From positions 1-64,000 of the forward strand of contig CAJTMY010000006.1 in assembly GCA_910577355.1 (NCBI GenBank): a stretch of 64,000 nucleotides of DNA. The letters are read 5' to 3'. The position numbers and the translations under genes were made by a program. Origin of the DNA: an uncultured Muribaculaceae bacterium. Lineage in GTDB: Bacteria > Bacteroidota > Bacteroidia > Bacteroidales > Muribaculaceae. The notes under the pieces are model-generated. The model was not told where the DNA came from. It saw nothing but the letters and a program-made list of their open reading frames with translations, and searched no databases. Each line of letters begins with the position of its first letter. Position 1 is the first letter of the stretch. Shown one piece after another: positions 16,219 to 24,317 of this stretch.

Positions 16219-16860
16219 TTATTCCGGCATCGGCCATGACTTAATTTCATCCGCCATATCCTCGAATACGGCACGGAGGATATTGTTGATGACGTATGTC
16301 GGGCAGGACTTATAGTTGCCGGACTTGGCGCAGATGACATGAGCCATTTTCAGAATGTCGGGAGCGATGGTTATTGGGGAGCCGCCTTTGGTGTCAACCT
16401 TGCGTGTATATGTTCCGCAGAATTCATCACGAGAGGCACGGCGCATCCTGCCGCTGATTCTTGATGCCTTTGGTGATTTTGATGATTGTTCCTCGGCTGT
16501 GGTCACATTATCGGCTTCGCTCATTATAGTCGTTGCAATGGTTGTATCCGTTTTAGCCATTGTAGTGGATTCAACGGTTTGAGCCGATTCAATGGCTTTA
16601 TCGATTGTTGTGATTACAGTCGGTTCATCCGCTGCAATGATTTTTTCACCGCTGTTGATGGTATCTGTCAGCTTTTTGTCCGACCCGGATTTCGCTTTCT
16701 TATGCGATGGTGGAGCGGTGATTGGTTGGGTCATGGCCGCATTGTAGAGCTCCTCGAATCGGTCATGTCCGGTGTCGTATGCTTCAAGAAACTTATCGGG
16801 GTCAAAGGTGCTTTCTGTTTTGCGAGATTTGTTAGTGGTATTTGTTTTTCTTGTTGCCAT
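16219..16860 (-). CDS. DUF3408 mobile-element protein
   Basis: 213 residues. The C-terminal 75 residues (RASRDEFCGTYTRK...ITIAPDILKMAHVICAKSG...YVINNIL) match DUF3408, found on Bacteroides conjugative and mobilizable elements beside mobilization genes. The N-terminal 130 residues are low-complexity and Thr/Ser/Ala-rich, probably disordered. DUF3408 proteins are thought to have a ribbon-helix-helix-like fold and to affect transfer, but the mechanism is unclear. Confidence 0.85.
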   Translation of the reverse strand: MATRKTNTTNKSRKTESTFDPDKFLEAYDTGHDRFEELYNAAMTQPITAPPSHKKAKSGSDKKLTDTINSGEKIIAADEPTVITTIDKAIESAQTVESTTMAKTDTTIATTIMSEADNVTTAEEQSSKSPKASRISGRMRRASRDEFCGTYTRKVDTKGGSPITIAPDILKMAHVICAKSGNYKSCPTYVINNILRAVFEDMADEIKSWPMPE

Positions 16861-16936
16861 GAGATTATAGTTTTGGGGTTGATGATTATCAGCCGCCTTG
16901 CGTTTTGCCGGGCGACTAAAAGAATGTGTTGATTCT

Positions 16937-17152
16937 GATGTTTCGATGAAAAGAAGAATAATTCAGCTTGAATCAGTGCTTTATCCTATCATCACTGTTT
17001 CATCAAAGAATTTGGCAGCGAGAAAAAAGAAAAATCGGGGTGATTCGTTTTTTTCTCGTTGCCTTTCATCATATCTTTATAGGCGATGAAAAAACAATGA
17101 GATAAAACGGTGCTGACAATCAACATCATATTCTTCTTTTCATCGTTTCATC
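16937..17152. repeat. nested inverted repeats upstream of the DUF3408 gene
   Basis: Outer arms 16937-16959 and 17130-17152 are inverted copies of 23 bp with two mismatches, each containing GATGAAAAGAAGAAT. Inner arms 17014-17028 and 17049-17063 pair as GGCAGCGAGAAAAAA with TTTTTTCTCGTTGCC, one mismatch. Two further TTTCATC motifs lie between. The whole 216-bp structure lies in the 327-bp gap 16861-17187 between the DUF3408 and excisionase-type genes. It may be an origin, a partner-protein binding region or a regulator target. Confidence 0.55.
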
Positions 17153-17187
17153 AAAATAATCAGAGTAAATCAGAGTGTTTCTTCGGC

Positions 17188-17534
17188 TCAGTCTTTATTG
17201 CGTGATTCGATAATGGCGTTCACCTCACTCTGTCGGTAGCGTGTGCTGCCATTGACCTTGACTAGGGTGAGTTGCCTTTTTGGGTGAGATTCCAGACGGA
17301 GGTTTCCTTAATGCCGAGTTTGGCGCATACCTCCTTCTTGGTGAGCAGGCGGTCTTCCTCGGCTTTCATGAAAAGCGGAAGAAGGCGGTCGCGGGTGGCG
17401 TCAATCGTGTCCACCACAAGCTGGTGGAGGTCAGCGAGTGACACCGAGATGTTGATGCACGGGGCATCGGGAGAGTTTTGGGTTGATTGAAGTAAACTAT
17501 ACAGGTTCATCGAAATCTGAATTAAAGTTCTCAT
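17188..17534 (-). pseudogene. excisionase-type helix-turn-helix gene with a frameshift
   Basis: The first frame (17534 to 17262) encodes 90 residues ending in LLTKKEVCAKLGIKETSVWNLTQKG and then stops after NSP. In the next frame the sequence continues RQLTLVKVNGSTRYRQSEVNAIIESRNKD and stops at 17188, exactly the second half of a MerR/excisionase-type HTH_17 domain. The break is at a run of five A bases near 17278-17282 (plus-strand T run), where one extra base restores the frame. It could be a mutation, a sequencing error or, less likely, programmed slippage. The intact protein of about 115 residues would be a Xis/recombination-directionality factor. Confidence 0.75.
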
Positions 17535-18366
17535 CGCCGAAACATCACGCTGCCAGACCTCCGGCGACAGTTACGAGGCATGGCAACGGTCCTTTTTGGA
17601 CATAAGGGTTGCTAACAGCTTCTTTCGTTGAAGCCGACAAGCATTGCTGCTGACCCGGTCAGGGTCGGCAAATGGGCGCAGTTCTCCCTATACGCCATTG
17701 CCGTGAATCGGGCAATAGCGATGGCTTTCCGCCTGCAAGGGGCGGTTACTTGCGCCGGGTGTAGCCCCGCAATCACGCGGAACACACCTCCTGATGTTCA
17801 AAGGATTTATACCGTGTGCCGTGCCGCTCTTCCTATTTCTTATTATGTCAACGGATTAGGCTTGCTGTCATGATTCGCCATAGACCTTACGCCCACCACT
17901 AATCCAATTAAAAGCGTGGCTATGGCTTGTCAAAACAGCCTCCTGTCGCGTTGCTTATGCGCGCACAAGTCTCGGTATGTCAATGTTTCACAGCCCGTTC
18001 TCTTTCTATCTTTTATCCGCTTAGCATCGCTTCCTTAGGGCGTGTTGTTTGCGGAATGGCTTGTATAGTTGCCAATTTCAGGCTGTCTCGGATGATCTAT
18101 CCGGTCTTTGTAAGTATGTCTGTAACACTGTCCGGCATCGCTCCGTCAAAAATCATCGTTCCAAGTCCGGTCTATATAAGCTGAACGTGTCTGACTGTTC
18201 GCCCTGCCTTCGAGCGTTACTTAAAGTTACGAAAATTTTTTCATAACTCCAAATCTGCGGCCCCCCCAAATGTTTTTTCTTTTCGGAGCCGTCACGACAT
18301 GGAAGCCGTGGGATAACGACGGACACACCGAAAAAGTGCATTTGTGAGCCTGACGATTGTTTATCG

Positions 18367-18390
18367 GCACCGCTTCCTTGCGGTGCTTTT
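18367..18390 (+). terminator. rho-independent terminator within the non-coding stretch
   Basis: GCACCGC (18367-18373), loop TTCCTT, GCGGTGC (18380-18386) and TTTT: a perfect 7-bp GC-rich stem followed by a U-tract. There is no convincing protein gene upstream, hence a candidate small-RNA end. Confidence 0.75.
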
Positions 18391-18668
18391 AGATTAGACA
18401 AAGCCCGTTCCGGGCATGGCAAGCTGTCGCAGGGGGATACCACCTCACAGGCAGACGGGATAAACCTGCCTATCGGTCGCCTGAAACGCCACCATGATTT
18501 ACCCAACAAAAGAACTGCCCAAAGAGTTTAATGGCATCACACTTTTAACAAATCGCTATGTGGTAAAATTTTTGTTGCCAAATGACGATGTTAAAAAACT
18601 ATAATATTGGAATGCGGAGTGAATGGGTATGAATGAATATGAAAATTTGGGGTTGGCGCATCCGTTCA

Positions 18669-18687
18669 GTTGTGCAAATGTTGTGCG
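18669..18687 (+). promoter_or_regulatory. two GTTGTGC repeats near the right attachment site
   Basis: GTTGTGCA at 18669-18676 and GTTGTGCG at 18680-18687, spaced 11 bp apart start to start. They match the octamers in front of the integrase at the other end and are candidates for integrase arm sites. Confidence 0.5.
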
Positions 18688-18701
18688 AAATAGACAAAAT
18701 A

Positions 18702-18738
18702 AAATCGCAACCAGCTGCCAATAAGCTGATTGCGATTT
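18702..18738. terminator. terminator downstream of tRNA-Gln, carried by the element
   Basis: AAATCGCAA (18702-18710) and AGCT (18713-18716) pair with AGCT (18724-18727) and TTGCGATTT (18730-18738). On the minus strand a U-rich stretch follows (TTTTATTTTG). It stands where the tRNA transcript would need a stop after integration removed the original one at 2179-2217. Confidence 0.75.
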
Positions 18739-18744
18739 AATTGC

Positions 18745-18762
18745 GTTGCCTTGGAAGGATTC
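18745..18762 (+). repeat. right attachment site inside the tRNA-Gln 3' end
   Basis: Identical for 18 bp to 2220-2237. It covers the acceptor 3' strand and most of the T-stem and loop of tRNA-Gln plus one flanking base, so insertion leaves a complete tRNA gene. Confidence 0.88.
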
Positions 18763-18816
18763 GAACCCTCACAGGCGGAACCAGAATCCGACGTGCTACC
18801 ATTACACCACAAGGCA
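18746..18816 (-). tRNA. tRNA-Gln (anticodon CTG)
   Basis: Reverse complement folds as a tRNA: acceptor UGCCUUG/CAAGGCA with discriminator A, D-arm GUG...CAC, anticodon loop UUCUGGU (CTG at plus positions 18782-18784), T-stem GAGGG/CCUUC with loop UUCGAAU. CCA is not encoded. The first anticodon-stem pair (U-C) is a mismatch. It is the integration target of the element to its left. Confidence 0.93.
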
Positions 18817-18925
18817 ATCGGTGTGTTTGTTTTACGGGTGCAAAGTTACAGACATTTTTTGAATCTGCAAACGTTTTTCGGATTTTTTTGTGTTTGCAAT
18901 GCTGTTTTTTTGTTTTAAAGTTGCA

Positions 18926-21478
18926 TTATCCGCATTTCGAGGCGCCACAGGAGGTGCATATCAGGCATCCTTCCTGATAGACAAGGGTCTCCTGACCGCA
19001 AGATGGACAACGCTGGCCGGATGCCTGGGTACCGTTGGGCAGGTATTTCTTCAAAGCGCGTTCCACTCCCATCTTCCACGTATTGATCGACTGTGAGTCG
19101 AGTTCGAGACCGCCTACAAGCTTCAGCACCTGATCGATGGGCATCCCGTAGCGGAGAACGCCGGAGATGAGCTTGGCGTAGTTCCAATACTCGGGATTGA
19201 ATTTGTCGGACAGACCTTCGATGGTAGTCTTATAGCCGCGTTTGTTGATGAACTGGAAATCGTAGCGCTTGTTCCCGTCGGGGTCAATGGCCTTGATTAT
19301 TTTTCCATGCGACACAGATTTTGGGCAGAATATACCATCTTCGTCATCTGCCAGACCTGTGAATATCTCGTATGGCTTACCTTCCATCAGACCGACGAAA
19401 GCAATCCACTTTTCCTTATTGTTCTGGAAGCGCACGACGTCGGCCTCAAGCTCTATGGGACGCTTTATGACATGATGCGGAGGAAAGCCGGACGGTGCGG
19501 GCGATGCCGTGGCATTCTTCTTTGTCTTTTCCTCAAGTGCGACAAGTACACCCGACCGGCATCCGTCGCGATATACCGTGCATCCTTTGCAGCCCGATTT
19601 CCAGGCTTCAAGATACAGGGCGTTGACCACGTCCTCGGTGACATCCGACGGCAGATTGATTGTGACAGATATCGAGTGATCGACCCATTTCTGAATGCGT
19701 CCCTGCATGTGTACTTTCTCGAGCCAGTCGATGTCGTTGGCGGTGGCACCGGCATATGGCGATCGCGATACTATCTCGTCAAGTTCCTGCTGAGTGTATG
19801 TGTCTTTGGCTTCGATACCTGCGGTTTTCATCCAATCGATGAACTTTGGATGATATACCACATATTCCTCGAATGCGTCGCCTGTATCATCCACATAATC
19901 GATACGCACATCGGGATCGCCGGGATTCACTTTGCGGCGACGCTTGTACACGGGCATGAATACCGGCTCGATGCCGGATGTGGTACGCGTCATCAGCGAC
20001 GTGGTGCCGGTGGGCGCGATGGTGAGGCAGGCTATGTTGCGGCGGCCATAGCGCTGCATGTCTGCATACATGGCCGGATCGGCCTGCGCAAGGCGCTGCA
20101 TGAAGGGGTTGTTCTTCTCGCGGGATGCATCGAAGATAGCGAAGGCGCCGCGTGTACGTGCCATGTCGACCGACGAACGGTATGCGGAAAGCGCGAGCTC
20201 GCGGTGTACCGACTCGGAGAACCGGGTTGCCTCGGGTGTGCCGTATTTATATCCGAGAGCTGCCAGCATATCGCCTTCGGCAGTGGTGCCTACGCCCGTA
20301 CGACGGCCGCGTGCGGTCTTTTCCTTTATCTTGAGCCATAGGTTGCGCTCTGTCGATTTGACCTCTTCTGTCTCCGGGTCGGCGTCTATCTTTTCGAGGA
20401 TGGTGTCGATCTTTTCCATCTCGAGGTCGATGATATCGTCCATCATGCGCTGAGCCTTGCATATGTGGCTGCGGAAAAGGTCGAAGTCAAACTCGGCTTC
20501 CGGGGTGAATGGATTGCGTACGTAGCTGTACAGATTCACGGCAAGCAGGCGGCAAGAATCATACGGGCAAAGAGGAATCTCGCCGCAAGGGTTGGTAGAT
20601 ATGGTGCGGAAACCGAGGTCGGCATAGCAGTCGGGCAACGACTCGCGGGTTATAGTATCCCAGAAGAGTACACCGGGCTCGGCCGATTTCCAGGCATTAT
20701 GTATGATCTTCTTCCAAAGCGATGCCGCATCGATTTCTTTCACAATCGACGGCTGATCTGTATCAACCGGAAATTGCTGCCGATATGGCGAACCGGACTC
20801 GGCTGCGCGCATGAAATCGTCGTCGATGCGCACCGACACGTTGGCACCGGTCACCTTACCCTCTGTCATCTTGGCGTCTATGAAAGCTTCCGAATCGGGA
20901 TGCTTGATGGATACTGTCATCATCAGCGCGCCGCGACGTCCATCTTGCGCCACTTCGCGGGTAGAGTTGGAGTAACGCTCCATGAAGGGCACAAGACCGG
21001 TGGAGGTGAGCGCCGAATTTTTTACAGGCGTCCCTTTGGGTCTGATATGCGAAAGGTCGTGCCCTACCCCGCCACGACGTTTCATGAGTTGCACCTGCTC
21101 TTCGTCGATACGGATGACACCGCCATACGAGTCGGGAGTGCCGTCGAGGCCAATCACAAAACAGTTGGACAGCGAGCCTACCTGAAATGTGTTGCCGATA
21201 CCGGTCATGGGGCTACCCTGCGGAACTATGTATCTGAAATCTTTCATCAGATTGAATACTTCTTCGTGCGACATCGGTTCCGGATATTTGTTCTCGATAC
21301 GCACTATCTCCGAGGCTATGCGGTGATGCATATCGTCGGGTGTGAGTTCGTAAAGGTTGCCGAACGAGTCCTTGAGGGCATATTTGTTGGCCCATACACG
21401 AGCAGCGAGTTCATCGCCGCCAAAGTACTTTTTTGTAGCTTCGAAGGCCTCTTCGAAGGTGTAGGTTTTGGGTTCCAC
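18926..21478 (-). CDS. nrdJ: adenosylcobalamin-dependent ribonucleotide reductase (class II)
   Basis: 850 residues. It reduces ribonucleotides to deoxyribonucleotides with a B12 radical. Visible features are the substrate-site region VGSLSNCFVIG (first active-site Cys), the NPCGEIPLCPYDSC loop with the radical Cys and Glu, PTGTTSLMTRTTSGIEPVF, a CKGCTVYRDGCR segment, and a C-terminal CPSCGQETLVYQEGC..C..C zinc-like/thiol motif. The whole protein is intact and single-chain. It stands alone, oriented toward tRNA-Gln. No cobalamin riboswitch is visible upstream. Confidence 0.93.
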   Translation of the reverse strand: MEPKTYTFEEAFEATKKYFGGDELAARVWANKYALKDSFGNLYELTPDDMHHRIASEIVRIENKYPEPMSHEEVFNLMKDFRYIVPQGSPMTGIGNTFQVGSLSNCFVIGLDGTPDSYGGVIRIDEEQVQLMKRRGGVGHDLSHIRPKGTPVKNSALTSTGLVPFMERYSNSTREVAQDGRRGALMMTVSIKHPDSEAFIDAKMTEGKVTGANVSVRIDDDFMRAAESGSPYRQQFPVDTDQPSIVKEIDAASLWKKIIHNAWKSAEPGVLFWDTITRESLPDCYADLGFRTISTNPCGEIPLCPYDSCRLLAVNLYSYVRNPFTPEAEFDFDLFRSHICKAQRMMDDIIDLEMEKIDTILEKIDADPETEEVKSTERNLWLKIKEKTARGRRTGVGTTAEGDMLAALGYKYGTPEATRFSESVHRELALSAYRSSVDMARTRGAFAIFDASREKNNPFMQRLAQADPAMYADMQRYGRRNIACLTIAPTGTTSLMTRTTSGIEPVFMPVYKRRRKVNPGDPDVRIDYVDDTGDAFEEYVVYHPKFIDWMKTAGIEAKDTYTQQELDEIVSRSPYAGATANDIDWLEKVHMQGRIQKWVDHSISVTINLPSDVTEDVVNALYLEAWKSGCKGCTVYRDGCRSGVLVALEEKTKKNATASPAPSGFPPHHVIKRPIELEADVVRFQNNKEKWIAFVGLMEGKPYEIFTGLADDEDGIFCPKSVSHGKIIKAIDPDGNKRYDFQFINKRGYKTTIEGLSDKFNPEYWNYAKLISGVLRYGMPIDQVLKLVGGLELDSQSINTWKMGVERALKKYLPNGTQASGQRCPSCGQETLVYQEGCLICTSCGASKCG

Positions 21479-21680
21479 GGGGAATTAAGGCTTTATAGCG
21501 TTTGAATGAATGAATTGGCTTATGGACAGTATATAAAAAATCCAACGGCAAAATTACATTAAATTCCGAAGATCGCCAATATCTTAAAGTCAAAAAAGCC
21601 GTTGATGTTGATAAGTTTACCAATCACAATAAATCCGCTGTTGATTATCAACAACTTGTGCATTCAGTGATCTTTTAAAG

Positions 21681-21711
21681 TTTGCCAAAATGAAAAATTA
21701 TACTATCTTTG
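21681..21711 (+). promoter_or_regulatory. promoter TTTG-N19-TATCTTTG for the nitroreductase operon
   Basis: TTTG at 21681-21684 and TATCTTTG at 21704-21711 are separated by exactly 19 bp, a full match to the Bacteroidetes -33/-7 promoter. The first gene starts 20 bp downstream. Confidence 0.8.
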
Positions 21712-21731
21712 CGGTGTAATATTTATGACAC

Positions 21732-22475
21732 ATGAAAAAATCGGATTTTTTTCTTGACCGACATACAGTTCGTAGTTATTCACCTGCCGAAATAGACGAT
21801 GAATCGCTTGCCGCCATGATAGAGGCGGCCTCTCACGCGCCCAATACCGGAAACATGCAATGGTATAGTGTGGTGGTGACCAAAGATGCCTCACAGAAAC
21901 GACTTCTCGCACCGGCGCACTTCAATCAGCCTACAGTGGAAAGTGCTGCGGCAGTGCTCACATTCTGCATCGACCTGAACCGGTTTGAAAAATGGTGCCG
22001 CATCAGCGGTGCTGAACCGGGGTTTGAGAATTTCCAGTCGTTTGTTGCCGGGATAATCGACACGAGCCTTTTTGCGCAGCAGTTCTGCACCATCGCCGAG
22101 ATGAACGGATTAGGCACCTGCTATCTCGGCACAACCACTTACAACGCTCCGCAGATCGCCGAGGCTCTCAGGCTGCCGCACCGTGTAGTACCCGTAACTA
22201 CCGTTACCGTGGGCATCCCTGCCGATGATGCACATACAGGCGGCACCTGGCGTCTCCCTGTCGGAGCTGTCATGCATCGCGAATTCTATGCCGAGCCAGC
22301 CGATGAAAAAATCAAGGAATGGTATGCGCCAATCGAACGAGAATCCCAGCATTTTGTCGACGAGAACAATAAAACGAGCCTTGCACAGGTATTCACAGAT
22401 GTACGCTATCCCCGGGCATCAGCCGAGTACTTTTCAAAAATATACAGCGACATGCTGAAAGAAAACGGATTCTGA
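21732..22475 (+). CDS. nitroreductase family protein
   Basis: 247 residues of the FMN-dependent nitroreductase fold, NfsA/FRP-like. DRHTVRSYSP at the start binds the FMN phosphate, followed by ASHAPNTGNMQWY, and GLGTCYLGTT in the middle. Its C-terminal extension (about residue 190 on) fits the NfsA-type subgroup. Reduces nitro- or quinone-type substrates with NAD(P)H; the natural substrate is unknown. Its stop overlaps the next start by one base (TGATG). Confidence 0.9.
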   Translation: MKKSDFFLDRHTVRSYSPAEIDDESLAAMIEAASHAPNTGNMQWYSVVVTKDASQKRLLAPAHFNQPTVESAAAVLTFCIDLNRFEKWCRISGAEPGFENFQSFVAGIIDTSLFAQQFCTIAEMNGLGTCYLGTTTYNAPQIAEALRLPHRVVPVTTVTVGIPADDAHTGGTWRLPVGAVMHREFYAEPADEKIKEWYAPIERESQHFVDENNKTSLAQVFTDVRYPRASAEYFSKIYSDMLKENGF

Positions 22476-23965
22476 TGTGGACAAACGACACCGATACCCG
22501 GCAGATATGGTTCTGGCTTGTAGCAGCCATATCCATAACAAGTTTCTTTATCTTCCTGCACACACCCTTCAATGGCGACGACTGGGCATATAAAATGACT
22601 TTCGAGGGGCCGGCCGCCAAATTCGACAGTTGGCTGTCATATCCACGGTGGTGCGGCTCTCACTGGCTCACTACCAACGGACGTATCGGCAACTATCTGG
22701 CACCTCCGCTTATGGCTTTGCCGTCTTTCTTGCGCGCATTGCTGTGTGCGGGTGCCATATGGCTGATGTATTGGGCATCCATAAAAGTATCGGGTGCACG
22801 CAAGGGCTTCCTTCCGGTGCTGCTTGCCACCGCATTCGCGTTCGGGCTGCCATGGTGGGACTCGATGTTTATATTCGACTGCCAGCTGAATTATATATGG
22901 ACATCGGCGTTGGTAATGTCGGCGTTTATTGTTATCCTCAACGATTCAGCAAAAAGACCGGTTTCTATAATTTCAGCATTCCTGTTATGCGGGGCGGCAG
23001 GTATAAGCCATGAGGCGGCATCGGCCCCTCTGGCAGCCTCCATTATAATCTGGTGCCTGATGACCCGCAAAAAACCGTCCAAGTCTCAGCTGATCCTTTT
23101 TGTTGCATTTGCCATCGGCACAGCATTGGTAACGTTAGCGCCCGGTATCATTTTAAGAAGCTCCGAGCAACATACACCCGACGATCCATTGCCGTGGCTG
23201 CTGCTGAAATCCGACCCGATAGTGATGCTGTTATGGCTCACGATCGCCGTCCTTTCTCTATTCGGAAACGGACGCAGGACTGTCGGACAATTCATACACT
23301 CCATTCCGGGGCTTTTTGCAATAGCCGCATTGCTCAGCATGTGCATCAGCGCATACTCGGGGATTGTAGGGCGCACCGGATGGTTTGCCGAGATATATGC
23401 ATTTGTCGCCATCATCGGATGGCTGCACAGGTATGGTTCACCACGATGGACTTCCGGCTCGCTGATACTGTCGACACTCATAGTGGCACAGACCATAGGA
23501 TGCGCCGTACTGCAATACCGGCTGCATAAAGAATCGGTTGAGTTTGAGAGCAAATATCTTGAATCGGAAGACGGGCTGGTATTCATGGACTGTACCCGCG
23601 ACAACGAAATACCTTGGTGGACTCTCGGACGGCTGCGCGGCATCCCGGATGCCGACGATGGCTTCATACTGTTCGCATACGCCCGCTACCACGGACGCCT
23701 CGGGCAATGGCCTGTCGTAATACCAACGGAAGCCCGAAAATATCTTCCGCTCCGAGCCGGCAGCGAATATATTCTCACAAACGGTGACATACTCACTGCA
23801 AAACCACAGAATACCCGCACGGCCGCATCCTATTCCTTCTTCGACAAGCCGCTTCTGATAACTGAAATCGACGGCCGTACCATGACGGTACAACAGGTAC
23901 CCGGCGGTTGGTATCTGTCGCCGCTGATCACCGATCCGGGCGACCGTTACGATATCGAATTATGA
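22475..23965 (+). CDS. integral membrane protein, DUF6056-like
   Basis: 496 residues with about 10-11 hydrophobic segments to residue 355 and a soluble C-terminal domain of about 140 residues. Early motifs FNGDDWAY and TNGRIGNYLAPP are typical for the DUF6056 / GtrII-like membrane glucosyltransferase-related group (an acidic pair in the first extracytoplasmic loop). Activity is probably glycosyl transfer from a lipid carrier, by analogy only. It is translationally coupled with the nitroreductase gene. Confidence 0.7.
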   Translation: MWTNDTDTRQIWFWLVAAISITSFFIFLHTPFNGDDWAYKMTFEGPAAKFDSWLSYPRWCGSHWLTTNGRIGNYLAPPLMALPSFLRALLCAGAIWLMYWASIKVSGARKGFLPVLLATAFAFGLPWWDSMFIFDCQLNYIWTSALVMSAFIVILNDSAKRPVSIISAFLLCGAAGISHEAASAPLAASIIIWCLMTRKKPSKSQLILFVAFAIGTALVTLAPGIILRSSEQHTPDDPLPWLLLKSDPIVMLLWLTIAVLSLFGNGRRTVGQFIHSIPGLFAIAALLSMCISAYSGIVGRTGWFAEIYAFVAIIGWLHRYGSPRWTSGSLILSTLIVAQTIGCAVLQYRLHKESVEFESKYLESEDGLVFMDCTRDNEIPWWTLGRLRGIPDADDGFILFAYARYHGRLGQWPVVIPTEARKYLPLRAGSEYILTNGDILTAKPQNTRTAASYSFFDKPLLITEIDGRTMTVQQVPGGWYLSPLITDPGDRYDIEL

Positions 23966-23972
23966 TACAACT

Positions 23973-24287
23973 ATGAGCGAATTTCTCCAAAGCATTCATT
24001 GTCTGGGCCTCGTGCTCGGCATATGCACCTTCTTGATAATAGGGATTTTTCACCCTATCGTAATCAAATGCGAATATTATTTCGGCGTTAAGTGCTGGTG
24101 GTGGTTTGCCGTACTCGGTGTCGCGATGTGTGTCGTGTCCTACTGCATCAGCGACCCGTTATGGTCAACACTGGCCGGAGTCGTGGGCTTCTCGAGTTTC
24201 TGGACGATACGGGAAATATTCGACCAAAGGGAAAGAGTGCGCAAGGGGTGGTTTCCGGCCAACCCCAAACGCGAGGGAAAAGAATAA
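23973..24287 (+). CDS. DUF4491 small membrane protein
   Basis: 104 residues with three hydrophobic segments and a polar C-terminus. HCLGLVLGICTFLIIGIFHPIVIKCEYYFG is the typical start of DUF4491. It begins 7 bp after the preceding gene. Function unknown; it is a common Bacteroidales protein. Confidence 0.82.
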   Translation: MSEFLQSIHCLGLVLGICTFLIIGIFHPIVIKCEYYFGVKCWWWFAVLGVAMCVVSYCISDPLWSTLAGVVGFSSFWTIREIFDQRERVRKGWFPANPKREGKE

Positions 24288-24317
24288 AAGAGGCCGAATG
24301 GCTTAGACGCCACTCTC

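Larger units (their letters stand above)
17535..18745. other. 1.2-kb stretch without a convincing gene
   Basis: No open frame here has a plausible start, family match or uninterrupted length; the longest candidates (17628-17873 plus, 18153-18509 minus) lack support. A strong plus-strand terminator at 18367-18390 implies a transcript, possibly a small RNA or leader. The far right holds two GTTGTGCA-type octamers and the tRNA terminator. Comparable non-coding ends occur in Bacteroides elements. Confidence 0.5.
2220..18762. mobile_element. integrative mobilizable element inserted in tRNA-Gln
   Basis: The boundaries are an 18-bp direct repeat (2220-2237 and 18745-18762) identical to the 3' end of the minus-strand tRNA-Gln gene. 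A tyrosine recombinase starts 167 bp inside the left copy. The other end holds an excisionase-type gene, a DUF3408 gene, a MobC-like gene, a relaxase and an oriT-like inverted repeat. No VirD4/TraG coupling protein and no secretion genes are present, which fits an element that uses a helper. The excised circle would be about 16.5 kb. Genes inside are on average more AT-rich than the core genes to the right, the ATPase at 3899-5347 most obviously. Confidence 0.88.

Noticed and set aside
17628..18509. Several open frames of 60-118 codons in the non-coding end of the element
   Set aside because: No family resemblance, odd composition, no ribosome binding site and overlap between strands; treated as chance frames.
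19307..21505. Long plus-strand frames opposite the ribonucleotide reductase
   Set aside because: Antisense shadows of a well-supported gene.
21479..21731. Cobalamin riboswitch upstream of the B12-dependent reductase
   Set aside because: No B12-box-like sequence or suitable fold found in this gap; only a DnaA-box-like TTATCAACA and a short palindrome GTTGATTATCAAC (21640-21652).
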